Assembly: GCA_045656705.1 (NCBI GenBank)
Contig: JAZORR010000041.1
Location: 136,998 to 200,997, forward strand
Reading direction: 5' to 3'
DNA from: RGIG4576 sp045656705
GTDB lineage: Bacteria > Bacteroidota > Bacteroidia > Bacteroidales > Muribaculaceae
Length of the DNA stretch: 64,000 nucleotides
Made by a program: the position numbers and the translations under genes. Numbering within the stretch: the stretch's first letter is position 1; each line of letters starts with the position of its first letter. The notes under the pieces were generated by a model. The model had not been told where the DNA came from. It did not search any database and saw only the letters and a list, made by a program, of their open reading frames with translations. Below, one piece after another: positions 26,729 to 35,445 of this stretch.

Positions 26729-28403
26729 GTTTGGGATTGAGAGTGAGTTGTGACGATGGGATAGGGTAGAGGTAGTATCGAGGATAATAAGTGCGTGTGG
26801 CTTGTGGCACATATATGTACCCATTCATTACTTCCACTTGCGAAGAAGGTTCGTTTTGTATGTTTGCACCAAGTGTGAGATTTGGATAGTGTGAAGAATC
26901 AAGTTTGTCGAGTTGATGCCAGCGCACAAGGTCCCAGTAGCGATAATTGTTGTCAAACATTAGTTCGCAACGGCGCGCGCGGCGTATTTCCCAAAGAAGG
27001 TCGCTCACATTATGATTGTTGGCTGTGTCGCTAAAATTGGGGATTACATTGAGTGGAGGCAACTCGGCACGAGCATTTAGCCGATTTATACTATTGTCGA
27101 GGTCGGCTTGTGTAATGGTGCCAAGTTCGGCCTTTGCTTCGGCATAATTTAAATAAACCACCGATAACCAATAAATGGGAGCGCAAGTGTAGTTTGTGGC
27201 AGTTTGGTTGCGATAGTTTATAGGGATAGAGGTGTTGTCGTATTTAGAGCAAGTGTAACCTGTGGTTGATGTCATCAGCATACCATTTGGCGTTCTTGCC
27301 CAAGTGTTTCCTTTATAGCATAAAATGCTATCGATGGTGGCACTAAGTCGCTTATCTCTTACAGCAAGAAGTGAAGATATATTGATGTTTTTCCCATTGG
27401 ATGATATTGAGCCTGTGTCACATGAATGTAGCGAAGTGAGTGAAAGCGGTTTACCGTCAAGGAATAGATAACTATCGAAAGCATCTTTAGTCATTCCACT
27501 TTGTGTGGTAGATGAAGATGTGTAGGCAATAAGAGAATGTGATAGAATTCCTTGCTTGTATTGCTTGTAGAAAATCATTTCGGGATTGTTGCTTAGGTCG
27601 ATTGAGTTGTAATTACCTTGATAACTATCGTTGAGGCTGAAGTCTTGTGATAGAATATATAGGCAGGCATCTAAGCACGCATTTAGATATCTTTTGCTAC
27701 CTTGACTATCGGGAGCAATACCATTCTCGGCTTCGGTGCGATATTTGCGAAATGTGCCTTCCCATAGGCTGATGTCAGCTTTCATTGCATTCGCCATATT
27801 TCTGCTCCAAGATATTTTACTTGCCGAGATGGGCATATTATTGGATGCATAGTTGAGGTCGTTGAGAACATTATCCATTACGATATCGCGACTGATTCGT
27901 TCACCATAGAGAATGGAGGTATCGGCAATGGTGAGAGGTGTATCTACCCATTGCAAATCGCCATAGCATCGCACCATATTATAATAGTGCCATGCGCGCA
28001 TAAGACGGGCAATAGATAAAAAACGAGTCTTGTGAGCGTCGGAAAGAGTGGATTTGCTTACATTTGCAATAATTATGTTGGCAAGTCGTATTTGTTCCCA
28101 TCCATTGTCCCATATTGTACTTGTGGCAGGAGTTGTTGTATATTCCCATTCGGTGTAGGGATTTCCTATTTGGTCGTCGCTGATGGTTTTGAAATAGTAT
28201 AGTCCATAGCCTCCATTATTACCATAGCCTACGAATGAATTATAAAAGGAATTAGTAATACCTTCCACATTGCTTGAGTTGTTCCAAAATGTGGCATCGT
28301 TTTCAAATCGGTCGAGGGGTGAAAGGTCGAGCATGTCGTTGCATCCCAAGAGCGAAAATAATAGGCAAATGAGCCAGATATTGATAGATTTTTTTACTTT
28401 CAT
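26706..28403 (-). CDS. SusD/RagB family nutrient-binding outer membrane lipoprotein
   Basis: The 565-residue protein has a lipoprotein signal (FSLLGC, Cys at about residue 21) and the SusD pattern. The early segment LDLSPLDRFENDATFWNN is followed by TPR-rich helices including ARLMRAWHYYNMVRCYGD. The late segment has LWEIRRARRCELMFDNNYRYWDLVRWHQLD and a C-terminus with YPIPSSQLTLNPKLTQNP. It binds a glycan or other nutrient at the cell surface and partners the SusC porin encoded 12 bases upstream. Confidence 0.95.
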   Translation of the reverse strand: MKVKKSINIWLICLLFSLLGCNDMLDLSPLDRFENDATFWNNSSNVEGITNSFYNSFVGYGNNGGYGLYYFKTISDDQIGNPYTEWEYTTTPATSTIWDNGWEQIRLANIIIANVSKSTLSDAHKTRFLSIARLMRAWHYYNMVRCYGDLQWVDTPLTIADTSILYGERISRDIVMDNVLNDLNYASNNMPISASKISWSRNMANAMKADISLWEGTFRKYRTEAENGIAPDSQGSKRYLNACLDACLYILSQDFSLNDSYQGNYNSIDLSNNPEMIFYKQYKQGILSHSLIAYTSSSTTQSGMTKDAFDSYLFLDGKPLSLTSLHSCDTGSISSNGKNINISSLLAVRDKRLSATIDSILCYKGNTWARTPNGMLMTSTTGYTCSKYDNTSIPINYRNQTATNYTCAPIYWLSVVYLNYAEAKAELGTITQADLDNSINRLNARAELPPLNVIPNFSDTANNHNVSDLLWEIRRARRCELMFDNNYRYWDLVRWHQLDKLDSSHYPNLTLGANIQNEPSSQVEVMNGYIYVPQATRTYYPRYYLYPIPSSQLTLNPKLTQNPMW

Positions 28404-28415
28404 AATAAGATGTTT

Positions 28416-31400
28416 TTAAAATGAGGCTTGTATACCGAATGATATGGTGCGAGTGATAGGAGCTACGCGTCCCCAAGTACCATTGGCCAGATCGGTAGAG
28501 CCTTCTGATGTGTTTATTTCGGGGTCGATAGGGTATTTGCTTCGTTTTATAATATTACAAATATTTTCAGCGCTGAAATATATACGCAGTTTCGAAAGAT
28601 AGGCTTTTGCTACGAGATTGTTTGGGAATGTATATCCTAAAGTGAGATTTTTAAATCGTAGGTAAGCCATATTCACAAGGTAGCGAGTTTGAGGATAGAA
28701 ATTGTTACATCCTCGCATCAGCACCGAGATCGTGCCATAATCGGCATTCGCTGGGTAGAGCATTGGATATTCATTACTTTGGTCTATATGATAGGTGTTG
28801 GTGTCGTAATCATAATAATTGTAACTTGTTTGGTTGGAGTATAGAGCATCAGCACCTCGCATAAAAGGCATCACGAATGACGACTGTGTCCATTGTGAGC
28901 GTTTGCCCACACCTTGAAAGAAACAATCGATATCGAAACCTCTCCAAGTGCTGCCGATGTGGAAACTATATTCGTATCGTGGCAATGAGTTGCCTATTAC
29001 TTTAAGGTCACCATGGTTTTCTGCTGTACCATATCCTCCATCTATCACGCCATCTCCATTGATATCTTTAAATTTAATATCGCCAGGACCATAGTGGAAT
29101 GCTCCTTGTTCAAGAGTAGCTTGTGAGGCTACTCCATCGGCATAATCTCCATCTGCGTTGAAGTCGCCAGTAGTGAAATATCGCTCGGTTTCAAATCCCC
29201 AGATATCACCATAGGTCATACCTGTATAATATGAGTTGAGCAGACGCGAGTCATCGTTCCACTTTGTTACTTGCGTCTTTGAATCGCTGATACTGAAAGT
29301 GGCATAGGTGTCCCATTCTCCAAATTTGCGACGAAGTGCGAGGCTTAATTCCCAACCTCGAGTACGTAGCGAACCAGAGTTGGTATATGGTGCGTTTGTG
29401 CCGAGAGTGGCTGGTATCGTCTTTCCGGGTGCAAGCATATGGTGAGTGCTTCGCTGATACCAATCAAAAGAGATGGATATATGGTCGTTGTACATACTTA
29501 GATCCAAACCCAAGTTGAGGGTGGAGATGCGTTCCCATGTGAGCGATGAATCTACATAGGTGGGAGCACCGAGTGCTGCTACTTTATTGCCGTCGGAATC
29601 GAGCCAATATGTTCCACCGAGAGATATTGGCGAAATGGTGGATAGAAACATATAATCGCCTACAGCTTGATTGCCTACTTCACCATAAGACAATCGTAAT
29701 TTACCATTTGAGACATGAGACCTTATCTTTTCAAAATATGGTTCCTCGCTGAAACGGTATCCCATAGAGAACGATGGAAAAAATGCCCAATGGTCGTGAC
29801 GCGGAAAGCGAGAAGAGCCGTCGTAGCGGGCATTAAATTCGGCAAGCCATACTCCACGCCAATCATAATTGATGCGTCCGAAATATCCTGCAGCACTCCA
29901 TTGTGATGCTCTGCTGCCTGTGGTTTGTGTGCCGTGTGCGAGATTTAATTGAGGTACATCGGTAGAATAGATATTTGTTCGTTTTGCCCAATTTTCACTG
30001 AAATGCTTGCTCTCGCCATTCGCGCCGAGCATCACATTTATGTTGTGGTCTTGAGCAAAAGTGTGAGTATAATAGGCATAAGCGTTCAGAGTCCATTTGG
30101 TAGCACGAGCATTCAATTCATAAATATATGTGCCGGTGTTGTTGTTTACCGTGGTGGGTGCTTCTATATTACCACCCCAAGTGTTATAGAAGGTGACAGG
30201 AAATCCTGGTTCGGAGTAGTTTCGGTGGGTGATATCTACAGTATAGTCGGCATTGATGGTGATAGCATTAGTGAGATTAGCTTTGGCGTATGCCGAGATT
30301 TTTGTGAGCGAAGTATTGTCCTGGGCTGTGGCTGCCTGTTTCAAGTAGGCAATGTCGTTGCGAGTATCTATGCCATTGATTGTTCCATACGGACCGAAAA
30401 ACGAACCCCATCGCCACAAATAGGTATAAGTGTCGCGACGAGCGTTTGGTTGCGTGTAGATCTTATCGCTATAATTAATTCGCAAACCAGATTGCAACCA
30501 TGGTGTGATATTGTAGGAAATATTTGTATTCACGTTGTATTTTTGTAATTTATCGGTATTGAATTTAAGTATACCTTCCTTGCTATTGTATCCCAAAGAG
30601 GTGTAAAAATTGATTTTCTCGCTTGCTCCTTGAATAGATATGTTGTGACTCATTGCAGGCGACGATGAGCGAAACATAATGTCTTGCACATCCCAATCGG
30701 CATAATACATTGCCCCCGAGCCATCGGGATTGACAAAGTAGTCGCCAACCTCGTCCCAATTCACGAATGGTCGCATTTCGCGATATTTTGCTTTCTTTCC
30801 CTTGTTTTGTTTTTTCCACGCTATGGCATAGGGAAGCATTTCGTCGAGATACATGCCGAAAAGTTCATTTTCAATGCCTGCACGCTTATTGGCTTGAGAT
30901 AGGGCGTGCAATTGAGTGGGTACATCGGGATAGTTGGGCAAATAAGTAGGTGCGCTCCACGCAAAGTTGTTGGAATAGTTCACTGTGAGTCGTTCTGCTT
31001 TTTTAGCAGATTTTGTGGTGATAAGAATCACTCCAAAGGCAGCCCTTGCTCCGTAGATCGATGACGAGGCGGCATCTTTTAGCACTGAGATGCTTTGAAT
31101 ATCTTGCGTATTGAGGAAAGAAATATCCTCCATAGGCACTCCATCTACAAGAATATAGGGGGCACTCTGCGTACCATTGCTCAAAGTGCCTACGCCACGA
31201 ATAGAAAGCGACGGTTCTTGGTTGATGCCGCCTTGAGAGTTTACCACCGAAAGCCCAGGCACAGAGCCTTGAAGGGCTTTGCTGAGGTCTTGCTGTGGCC
31301 TACCTTCCAAAGTGTGTGCCACATCGACTGTGGAAACTGCTCCTGTGAGATTTACTTTCCGTTGCTTGCCATAACCCACCACCACTATTTCGTCGAGTGC

Positions 31401-31748
31401 GGTAGTGTTTTCTTTCAATGTTACGGTCAAGTCGTTGACAGCCTTCACTTCTTGTGTGTCGTAGCCTATGTAGGATATTTTAAGTATAGCATTGGGGGCA
31501 ACTTTTAGGTTGAAACGTCCATCCACGTCGGTGTGCGTACCACGCGTAGTACCTAACTCCACCACAGATGCACCTATGATGGGTTCGTCATTCTCATCGG
31601 TCACTAAGCCCGAAATGTTTTCAAGTATTTCTTGTGATGTCGTAGATTGTGCTTTAATGTATATATTGCAAAAGCACATTATCACCGATAGGCACACCAA
31701 CTTGTGCCATTTGTTATTGCATTTTGTGTATAGGTAAAAATATTTCAT
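28416..31748 (-). CDS. SusC/RagA family TonB-linked outer membrane protein
   Basis: A TonB-dependent transporter of about 1110 residues. It has a signal peptide, then a carboxypeptidase-like regulatory domain (ISGLVTDENDEPIIGASV, about residues 47-125). The plug follows with EIVVVGYGKQRKVNLTGAVSTVD and a SusC-type NLDGV equivalent (APYILVDGVPMEDIS), and then the beta-barrel ends in TRTISFGIQASF. The ATG at 31748 (MKYFYLYTK) is preferred over the upstream 31796. No glycoside hydrolase, SusE/F or sensor-regulator lies beside it, so the substrate cannot be guessed. Confidence 0.95.
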   Translation of the reverse strand: MKYFYLYTKCNNKWHKLVCLSVIMCFCNIYIKAQSTTSQEILENISGLVTDENDEPIIGASVVELGTTRGTHTDVDGRFNLKVAPNAILKISYIGYDTQEVKAVNDLTVTLKENTTALDEIVVVGYGKQRKVNLTGAVSTVDVAHTLEGRPQQDLSKALQGSVPGLSVVNSQGGINQEPSLSIRGVGTLSNGTQSAPYILVDGVPMEDISFLNTQDIQSISVLKDAASSSIYGARAAFGVILITTKSAKKAERLTVNYSNNFAWSAPTYLPNYPDVPTQLHALSQANKRAGIENELFGMYLDEMLPYAIAWKKQNKGKKAKYREMRPFVNWDEVGDYFVNPDGSGAMYYADWDVQDIMFRSSSPAMSHNISIQGASEKINFYTSLGYNSKEGILKFNTDKLQKYNVNTNISYNITPWLQSGLRINYSDKIYTQPNARRDTYTYLWRWGSFFGPYGTINGIDTRNDIAYLKQAATAQDNTSLTKISAYAKANLTNAITINADYTVDITHRNYSEPGFPVTFYNTWGGNIEAPTTVNNNTGTYIYELNARATKWTLNAYAYYTHTFAQDHNINVMLGANGESKHFSENWAKRTNIYSTDVPQLNLAHGTQTTGSRASQWSAAGYFGRINYDWRGVWLAEFNARYDGSSRFPRHDHWAFFPSFSMGYRFSEEPYFEKIRSHVSNGKLRLSYGEVGNQAVGDYMFLSTISPISLGGTYWLDSDGNKVAALGAPTYVDSSLTWERISTLNLGLDLSMYNDHISISFDWYQRSTHHMLAPGKTIPATLGTNAPYTNSGSLRTRGWELSLALRRKFGEWDTYATFSISDSKTQVTKWNDDSRLLNSYYTGMTYGDIWGFETERYFTTGDFNADGDYADGVASQATLEQGAFHYGPGDIKFKDINGDGVIDGGYGTAENHGDLKVIGNSLPRYEYSFHIGSTWRGFDIDCFFQGVGKRSQWTQSSFVMPFMRGADALYSNQTSYNYYDYDTNTYHIDQSNEYPMLYPANADYGTISVLMRGCNNFYPQTRYLVNMAYLRFKNLTLGYTFPNNLVAKAYLSKLRIYFSAENICNIIKRSKYPIDPEINTSEGSTDLANGTWGRVAPITRTISFGIQASF

Positions 31749-31774
31749 ATATAATTCAGTTTTCAATGTTGGCA

Positions 31775-31782
31775 CAAAAATA
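31775..31782 (-). promoter_or_regulatory. Possible -7 box for susC-susD
   Basis: TATTTTTG on the minus strand matches TAnnTTTG and lies 27 bases from the ATG at 31748. No TTG is found at the usual spacing upstream. Confidence 0.35.
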
Positions 31783-31831
31783 ACACCTAAACACAAAGAA
31801 AGTTTCCTTAAAAAGGATAACGCGAGAAAAT

Positions 31832-31862
31832 TTGTGTATATTAAGAAAAAATACTAACTTTG
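31832..31862 (+). promoter_or_regulatory. Promoter of the Cys-repeat peptide operon
   Basis: TTG at 31832-31834 and TAACTTTG at 31855-31862 are 20 bases apart, an ideal Bacteroidota promoter. No other TAnnTTTG box occurs before the first precursor at 32229, so the transcript would carry a leader of about 360 nt. Confidence 0.65.
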
Positions 31863-31864
31863 TA

Positions 31865-32165
31865 GCGACTCACCAGCCAAGAGTGGCGGGAGGGTCGTGA
31901 TTTAATTAAGAAGGCGTTTACAAAGCGTTTATCTTCCAGCAATCGAATCTCGCAAATTTGAACCGCACAGGAGGGAAAAAGCAATAGTAAGCGTCCACAT
32001 TGGGATGATGTATCCGTATGTCACGTCGTATAGTTGTGCGTCGTGGAGTATTGTATATATACATTCGTCTTGGCGTGGGCTGGCTGAGTTGCTTATCCTT
32101 TGTGTGGTGGGCAATGCGAGAGCCTGATTGCTAAGGATGAGTGAAGAGTACAGTTTCCACGTCTT
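31865..32165 (+). ncRNA. Structured leader RNA or small RNA upstream of the Cys-repeat peptide operon
   Basis: This 480-base gene-free stretch holds nested complementary segments. A 7-bp hairpin (31865-31871 with 31892-31898) encloses an inner GCC/GGC stem. CGTGGA (32042-32047) pairs with TCCACG (32156-32161). Inside this, CTTATCCTT (32092-32100) pairs with AAGGATGAG (32133-32141), and inside that GGCAAT (32110-32115) pairs with ATTGCT (32127-32132), stacked directly on the former. A TCTTTTTTATA tract follows the outer helix at once, so the element could be an attenuator or an independent RNA with its own end. A 40-codon ORF (32005-32127) crosses it. It does not match cobalamin, TPP, tmRNA, SRP or RNase P consensus segments that I know. 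Confidence 0.45.
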
Positions 32166-32228
32166 TTTTATATCCAAAAAGTAACACTCCGAATTTGGGA
32201 AACTATAGGAGAAAAATAGTTTAAAACT

Positions 32229-32528
32229 ATGGAAGAAAACAAAAAGAAAGAAGAATTGCAATCACGTCGTGGATTCTTCAAAGATGCGGCCAAGAAAGCA
32301 CTGCCAATTCTTGCTGCTGTAGCTCTTGCAAATGTTCCTCAAATTATGAAAGCAGCTGAAGCCAATGGAGAAATGGGTTGTTCTTATTGTGAAGGTAAAT
32401 GTATGGCATCATGTAAAGGTACTTGTAGTGGAGGCTGTAAAGGATCATGTAAGTATGAGTGTAGTGGAGGTTGTAAAGGCGGTTGTAGAAATACATGTAA
32501 AAATAGTTGTGTAAGGAGTAACTATTAA
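32229..32528 (+). CDS. Tat-dependent CXXX-repeat peptide precursor 1
   Basis: A 99-residue precursor. The leader carries a twin-arginine motif (SRRGFFK, Arg13-Arg14) and a hydrophobic stretch to about residue 38. The core from residue 50 has 12 cysteines; after one C-X2-C step, all ten spacings are C-X3-C, mostly SGG, KGS, KGG or KGT units, and it ends VRSNY. This matches the NCBIfam-defined Tat-signal CXXX-repeat RiPP family as I recall it. The peptide is presumably modified on or near its cysteines by the radical SAM enzyme encoded downstream, folded in the cytoplasm and exported by Tat. The product and its activity are unknown. Confidence 0.85.
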   Translation: MEENKKKEELQSRRGFFKDAAKKALPILAAVALANVPQIMKAAEANGEMGCSYCEGKCMASCKGTCSGGCKGSCKYECSGGCKGGCRNTCKNSCVRSNY

Positions 32529-32541
32529 AAAAAACAATAAT

Positions 32542-32871
32542 ATGAATAAGAAAAAACTACAAAGTAGACGCGATTTTTTTAAAAAAGCAGCTAAAGGTGT
32601 GTTGCCAATTATTGCTTCTGTAACTATGGTAAATATTCCTAATATAATTAGAGCAGTTGAGAGAAATCCAACCGATTGTTATTATGGCTGTGCTGTTAGT
32701 TGTTCTGGAGAATGTTATATGGCATGTAGTAATAACGCTTGTAGAAGAGATTGCCAATATACTTGTTCGGGTGGTTGTCAAGGATCATGTACAGGTAGTT
32801 GCCAGAGGTCATGTTTAGGTAGTTGTGAAGGAACTTGTTATGGTACATGTACAAGCTCGAATTATTTGTAA
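32542..32871 (+). CDS. Tat-dependent CXXX-repeat peptide precursor 2
   Basis: A 109-residue paralogue of precursor 1, starting 13 bases after it. The twin-arginine motif is SRRDFFKK (Arg9-Arg10). The core has 15 cysteines with C-X3-C spacing, except for one C-X4-C step (CSNNAC) in the middle. It ends in TSSNYL, like the SNY end of precursor 1. The leaders of the two share QSRR-x-FFK, a KA(A)K segment and VN/VP-xI, which suggests recognition by one maturase. No clear A-x-A cleavage site follows the hydrophobic stretch, so the leader may stay as an anchor. Confidence 0.85.
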   Translation: MNKKKLQSRRDFFKKAAKGVLPIIASVTMVNIPNIIRAVERNPTDCYYGCAVSCSGECYMACSNNACRRDCQYTCSGGCQGSCTGSCQRSCLGSCEGTCYGTCTSSNYL

Positions 32872-32883
32872 AAATAAAGTGAA

Positions 32884-34113
32884 ATGGTTGATGAATTTCA
32901 ATTAAAGGAAAGTAGTCAAACTTGGCAGTCTGGAATGGCTAAGAATATTACTTTTATAGTTACGAAGGACTGCCAACTTGCTTGTAAGTATTGCTATCTT
33001 GTGGGAAAGAATGAAAAGGAACGTATGCCATGGGATATTGCAAAGAAAGCAATAGACTATATTTTAGATAATGTAAACGACAGTGAATTTAACTATGAAT
33101 CTGTAATTTGGGACTTTATAGGAGGAGAACCATTCATTGAAATTGATTTAATTGATAAAATTTGTGATTACATAAAATCCGAACTATTTAGAAGAAATCA
33201 TCATTGGTTTAATTCTTATCGTTTCAGTTTCTCAACCAATGGTATCAACTATGATTCGGAAAAGGTTCAGAATTTCATCAAGAAGAATCATAGTCATTTA
33301 TCCATAGGTATAACTATTGATGGAACAAAGCAAAAACATGACTTAAATCGTATCTGGAAAGGTGACGGAGATGAGAAAGGTTCATATGAAGATGTTGTAA
33401 AAAATATTCCTCTATGGCTTGAACAATTTCCTAGTGCTGGTACAAAAGTGACAATAAGCAGTGCTGATATTCCATATATCAAAGAGAGTGTCTTGCACTT
33501 GTATTCTCTCGGCATACATGAGGTGAATATTAATGTTGTGTTTGAAGATGTATGGAATGAGGGAGATGATGCTTTATTTGAAAATCAATTGATAGAACTT
33601 GCCGATGCAATTATAGAAGGCGAATTTTATAATGATTATGCATGTTCATTCTTTACAGAAAGAATGGGTAAACCTCTTGACTGTACTCTTGAAAATCAAA
33701 ATTGGTGTGGTGCGGGGAAGATGCTTTCTATTGATGCCAAAGGTAATTTCTATCCATGTACACGCTTTGCTCAGTATTCGCTTCGCGACAAAAAAGCATG
33801 GATAATAGGAAATGTGCATGATGGTATAAATAAAAACAAGTTGCGTCCGTTCCTTACGCTTGACCGTTGCACTCAGTCAACACACGAATGTATAGATTGT
33901 GAAGTAGCAGAAGGTTGTGCTTGGTGCCAAGGTGAGAACTATGATGCTGCCGATACACCAACCGTTTATCAGCGTGCCACAGCCATTTGCAAAATGCATA
34001 AAGCACGTGTGAGAGCCAATAACTATTATTGGAACAAACTTTATCGCAAACTTGAATTGGTAGGTAAGCAAGAGGATAAAGAAAATATGAAAGTATCAAA
34101 CATAATTTGCTGA
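32884..34113 (+). CDS. Radical SAM/SPASM peptide maturase, CXXX-repeat target family
   Basis: A 409-residue radical SAM enzyme. The [4Fe-4S]/SAM motif is C30-QLA-C34-KY-C37, followed by the GGEP motif (DFIGGEPFIE near residue 80). The C-terminal SPASM-type region has many cysteines (WCGAGKML, FYPCTRF, then CTQSTHECIDC, EGCAWC and a final CKMHKA) and would hold auxiliary clusters. Enzymes of this layout install thioether or other crosslinks in ribosomal peptides. The substrates are presumably the three precursors in the same operon. It starts 12 bases after precursor 2, consistent with cotranscription. Confidence 0.9.
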   Translation: MVDEFQLKESSQTWQSGMAKNITFIVTKDCQLACKYCYLVGKNEKERMPWDIAKKAIDYILDNVNDSEFNYESVIWDFIGGEPFIEIDLIDKICDYIKSELFRRNHHWFNSYRFSFSTNGINYDSEKVQNFIKKNHSHLSIGITIDGTKQKHDLNRIWKGDGDEKGSYEDVVKNIPLWLEQFPSAGTKVTISSADIPYIKESVLHLYSLGIHEVNINVVFEDVWNEGDDALFENQLIELADAIIEGEFYNDYACSFFTERMGKPLDCTLENQNWCGAGKMLSIDAKGNFYPCTRFAQYSLRDKKAWIIGNVHDGINKNKLRPFLTLDRCTQSTHECIDCEVAEGCAWCQGENYDAADTPTVYQRATAICKMHKARVRANNYYWNKLYRKLELVGKQEDKENMKVSNIIC

Positions 34114-34131
34114 CGGGAGGAGGAATAAATT

Positions 34132-35097
34132 ATGATTAAATATTTGGTTATATTGCTTGATGATACATCTGTGTCGTATTGCCATTACGAAAACAAGAAA
34201 ACTGAGCGCAAACTCATTTCGCTTGAAGATTTGAAAGAGGGAATTTTCTATGCGATGAAAGAAAACCTGTCTATTCAGTTTGTCTATCCCGATTATGAAT
34301 TGTCTCAAGAATACAAAGATGCAATTAACTCCATAGATCATAGCAGTGTGAAACTTTATGCTCCCCAGGGAAAAGCCGATGTATTGGTGATTGAGGATAT
34401 TAAGGCTCTTAGAGATGTGGAATGGCAGAAAAGTATTGCTTATGTACTTCGTGTTGATAAAGAAAATCTATTTACTTCATATTGTGAGATTGTTCCAGTG
34501 CTGTCAAAGGTGTTACGCTTGAATGTGGTTATTACCGATGTAGAAACATTTACTGAAAACGATTTCGGTAGATATAAAAAAATGTTGAGCGATTTGAAGG
34601 ATGCAGTGAAAGATGTATATGTATTTGGAGGTCAAGTACAATTGAATTTGCTTACTGATCGTATGATGCTCGACGATATGAACAATTGCAATGCAGGCGT
34701 GGAAAATATCACACTTGCTCCCGACGGGCGATTTTACATTTGTCCAGCATTCTATCTTGCCGATGAAGACGAGGATTATGGTCTGGGTAAAGCAAAGTTC
34801 AGCGTTGGTGATTTGAAAAGCGGGCTTGACATAAAGAATCCTCAACTATATAAGTTGGAATATGCTCCGATATGCAGAAAATGTGATGCTTATCAGTGTA
34901 AACGTTGTGTGTGGTTGAATCGCAAGACTACATATGAGGTAAACACTCCGGGCCACGAACAATGTGTGATGGCTCACCTTGAACGCAATGCTTCACGAGA
35001 ATTGTTGCAAAACATACGTGAACATGGTGTGTTTATGCCCGAAAAAGAAATCAAAGAGATTGATTATTTGGATCCATTTGGAAGAGTGAAAGATTAA
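34132..35097 (+). CDS. CXXX-repeat peptide maturase-like protein (SPASM-type, no radical SAM triad)
   Basis: A 321-residue protein without the CX3CX2C motif. It has an N-terminal region of unknown fold (about 1-170) and a C-terminal Cys cluster typical of SPASM domains: NCNAGVENITLAPDGRFYICPAF, then ICRKCDAYQCKRCVW and a final HEQCVMAH. The phrase APDGRFYICPAF matches the auxiliary-cluster part of radical SAM maturases. From memory it corresponds to the NCBIfam 'CXXX repeat peptide maturase' family. It could bind precursor or act as an electron-transfer or scaffold partner for the true radical SAM protein encoded 18 bases upstream. Confidence 0.75.
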   Translation: MIKYLVILLDDTSVSYCHYENKKTERKLISLEDLKEGIFYAMKENLSIQFVYPDYELSQEYKDAINSIDHSSVKLYAPQGKADVLVIEDIKALRDVEWQKSIAYVLRVDKENLFTSYCEIVPVLSKVLRLNVVITDVETFTENDFGRYKKMLSDLKDAVKDVYVFGGQVQLNLLTDRMMLDDMNNCNAGVENITLAPDGRFYICPAFYLADEDEDYGLGKAKFSVGDLKSGLDIKNPQLYKLEYAPICRKCDAYQCKRCVWLNRKTTYEVNTPGHEQCVMAHLERNASRELLQNIREHGVFMPEKEIKEIDYLDPFGRVKD

Positions 35098-35103
35098 ACG
35101 AAT

Positions 35104-35445
35104 ATGAAAAATGTTTATTTTTGGAGTATTATATTAGTTGTCTTTTTTGTGTCGTGCGTCGAGGAATTACCGCCATGGATATGCCGTGTTTGTCACGGAA
35201 CAGGGAGGGCCAGATGTGAAGTTTGTGATAATGGATATAATGACTGCACTTTGTGTCAAAATGGATTTAATTATTGTTTTGTATGTAGAGGAACTGGTTG
35301 TGTTACGTGCTTATATACAGGAAAAATAATATGCAAATCTTGTGGAGGAAAAGGTTTAAATGATTGTCCTTCTTGTGAATATGGTTATTATAATTTTGCT
35401 TGTAAAGCATGTAATGGAACAGGTACAATAAGTGAATATGAATAA
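35104..35445 (+). CDS. Lipoprotein made of DnaJ-type zinc-binding repeats
   Basis: A 113-residue protein with a lipoprotein signal (FFVSC, Cys18) followed almost entirely by CxxC(x)G units: CRVCHGTG, CEVCDNG, CTLCQNG, CFVCRGTG, CKSCGGKG, CPSCEYG and CKACNGTG. This is the pattern of the DnaJ central zinc domain without J or client-binding domains. Predicted location is the periplasm or outer membrane. It sits between the maturases and the third precursor, overlapping the latter by 8 bases, so it is part of the operon. It may bind zinc, or act as a thiol chaperone or disulfide handler for the Cys-rich peptides after export. This role is inferred. Confidence 0.7.
   Translation: MKNVYFWSIILVVFFVSCVEELPPWICRVCHGTGRARCEVCDNGYNDCTLCQNGFNYCFVCRGTGCVTCLYTGKIICKSCGGKGLNDCPSCEYGYYNFACKACNGTGTISEYE

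Noticed and set aside
31865..32165. Leader RNA as a cobalamin riboswitch, tmRNA, RNase P RNA or SRP RNA
   Set aside because: None of the conserved sequence blocks of these RNAs that I know is present.
31749..32228. Possible remnant of a transposase or integrase between susC and the RiPP operon
   Set aside because: No frame in this stretch shows a transposase motif and no terminal repeats flank the operon.
32380..32520. Short regular DNA repeats in the precursor genes, similar in look to a repeat array
   Set aside because: The period is 12 bases (C-X3 codon units) and in frame with a Tat-signal protein; there are no spacers, so it is coding and not CRISPR.
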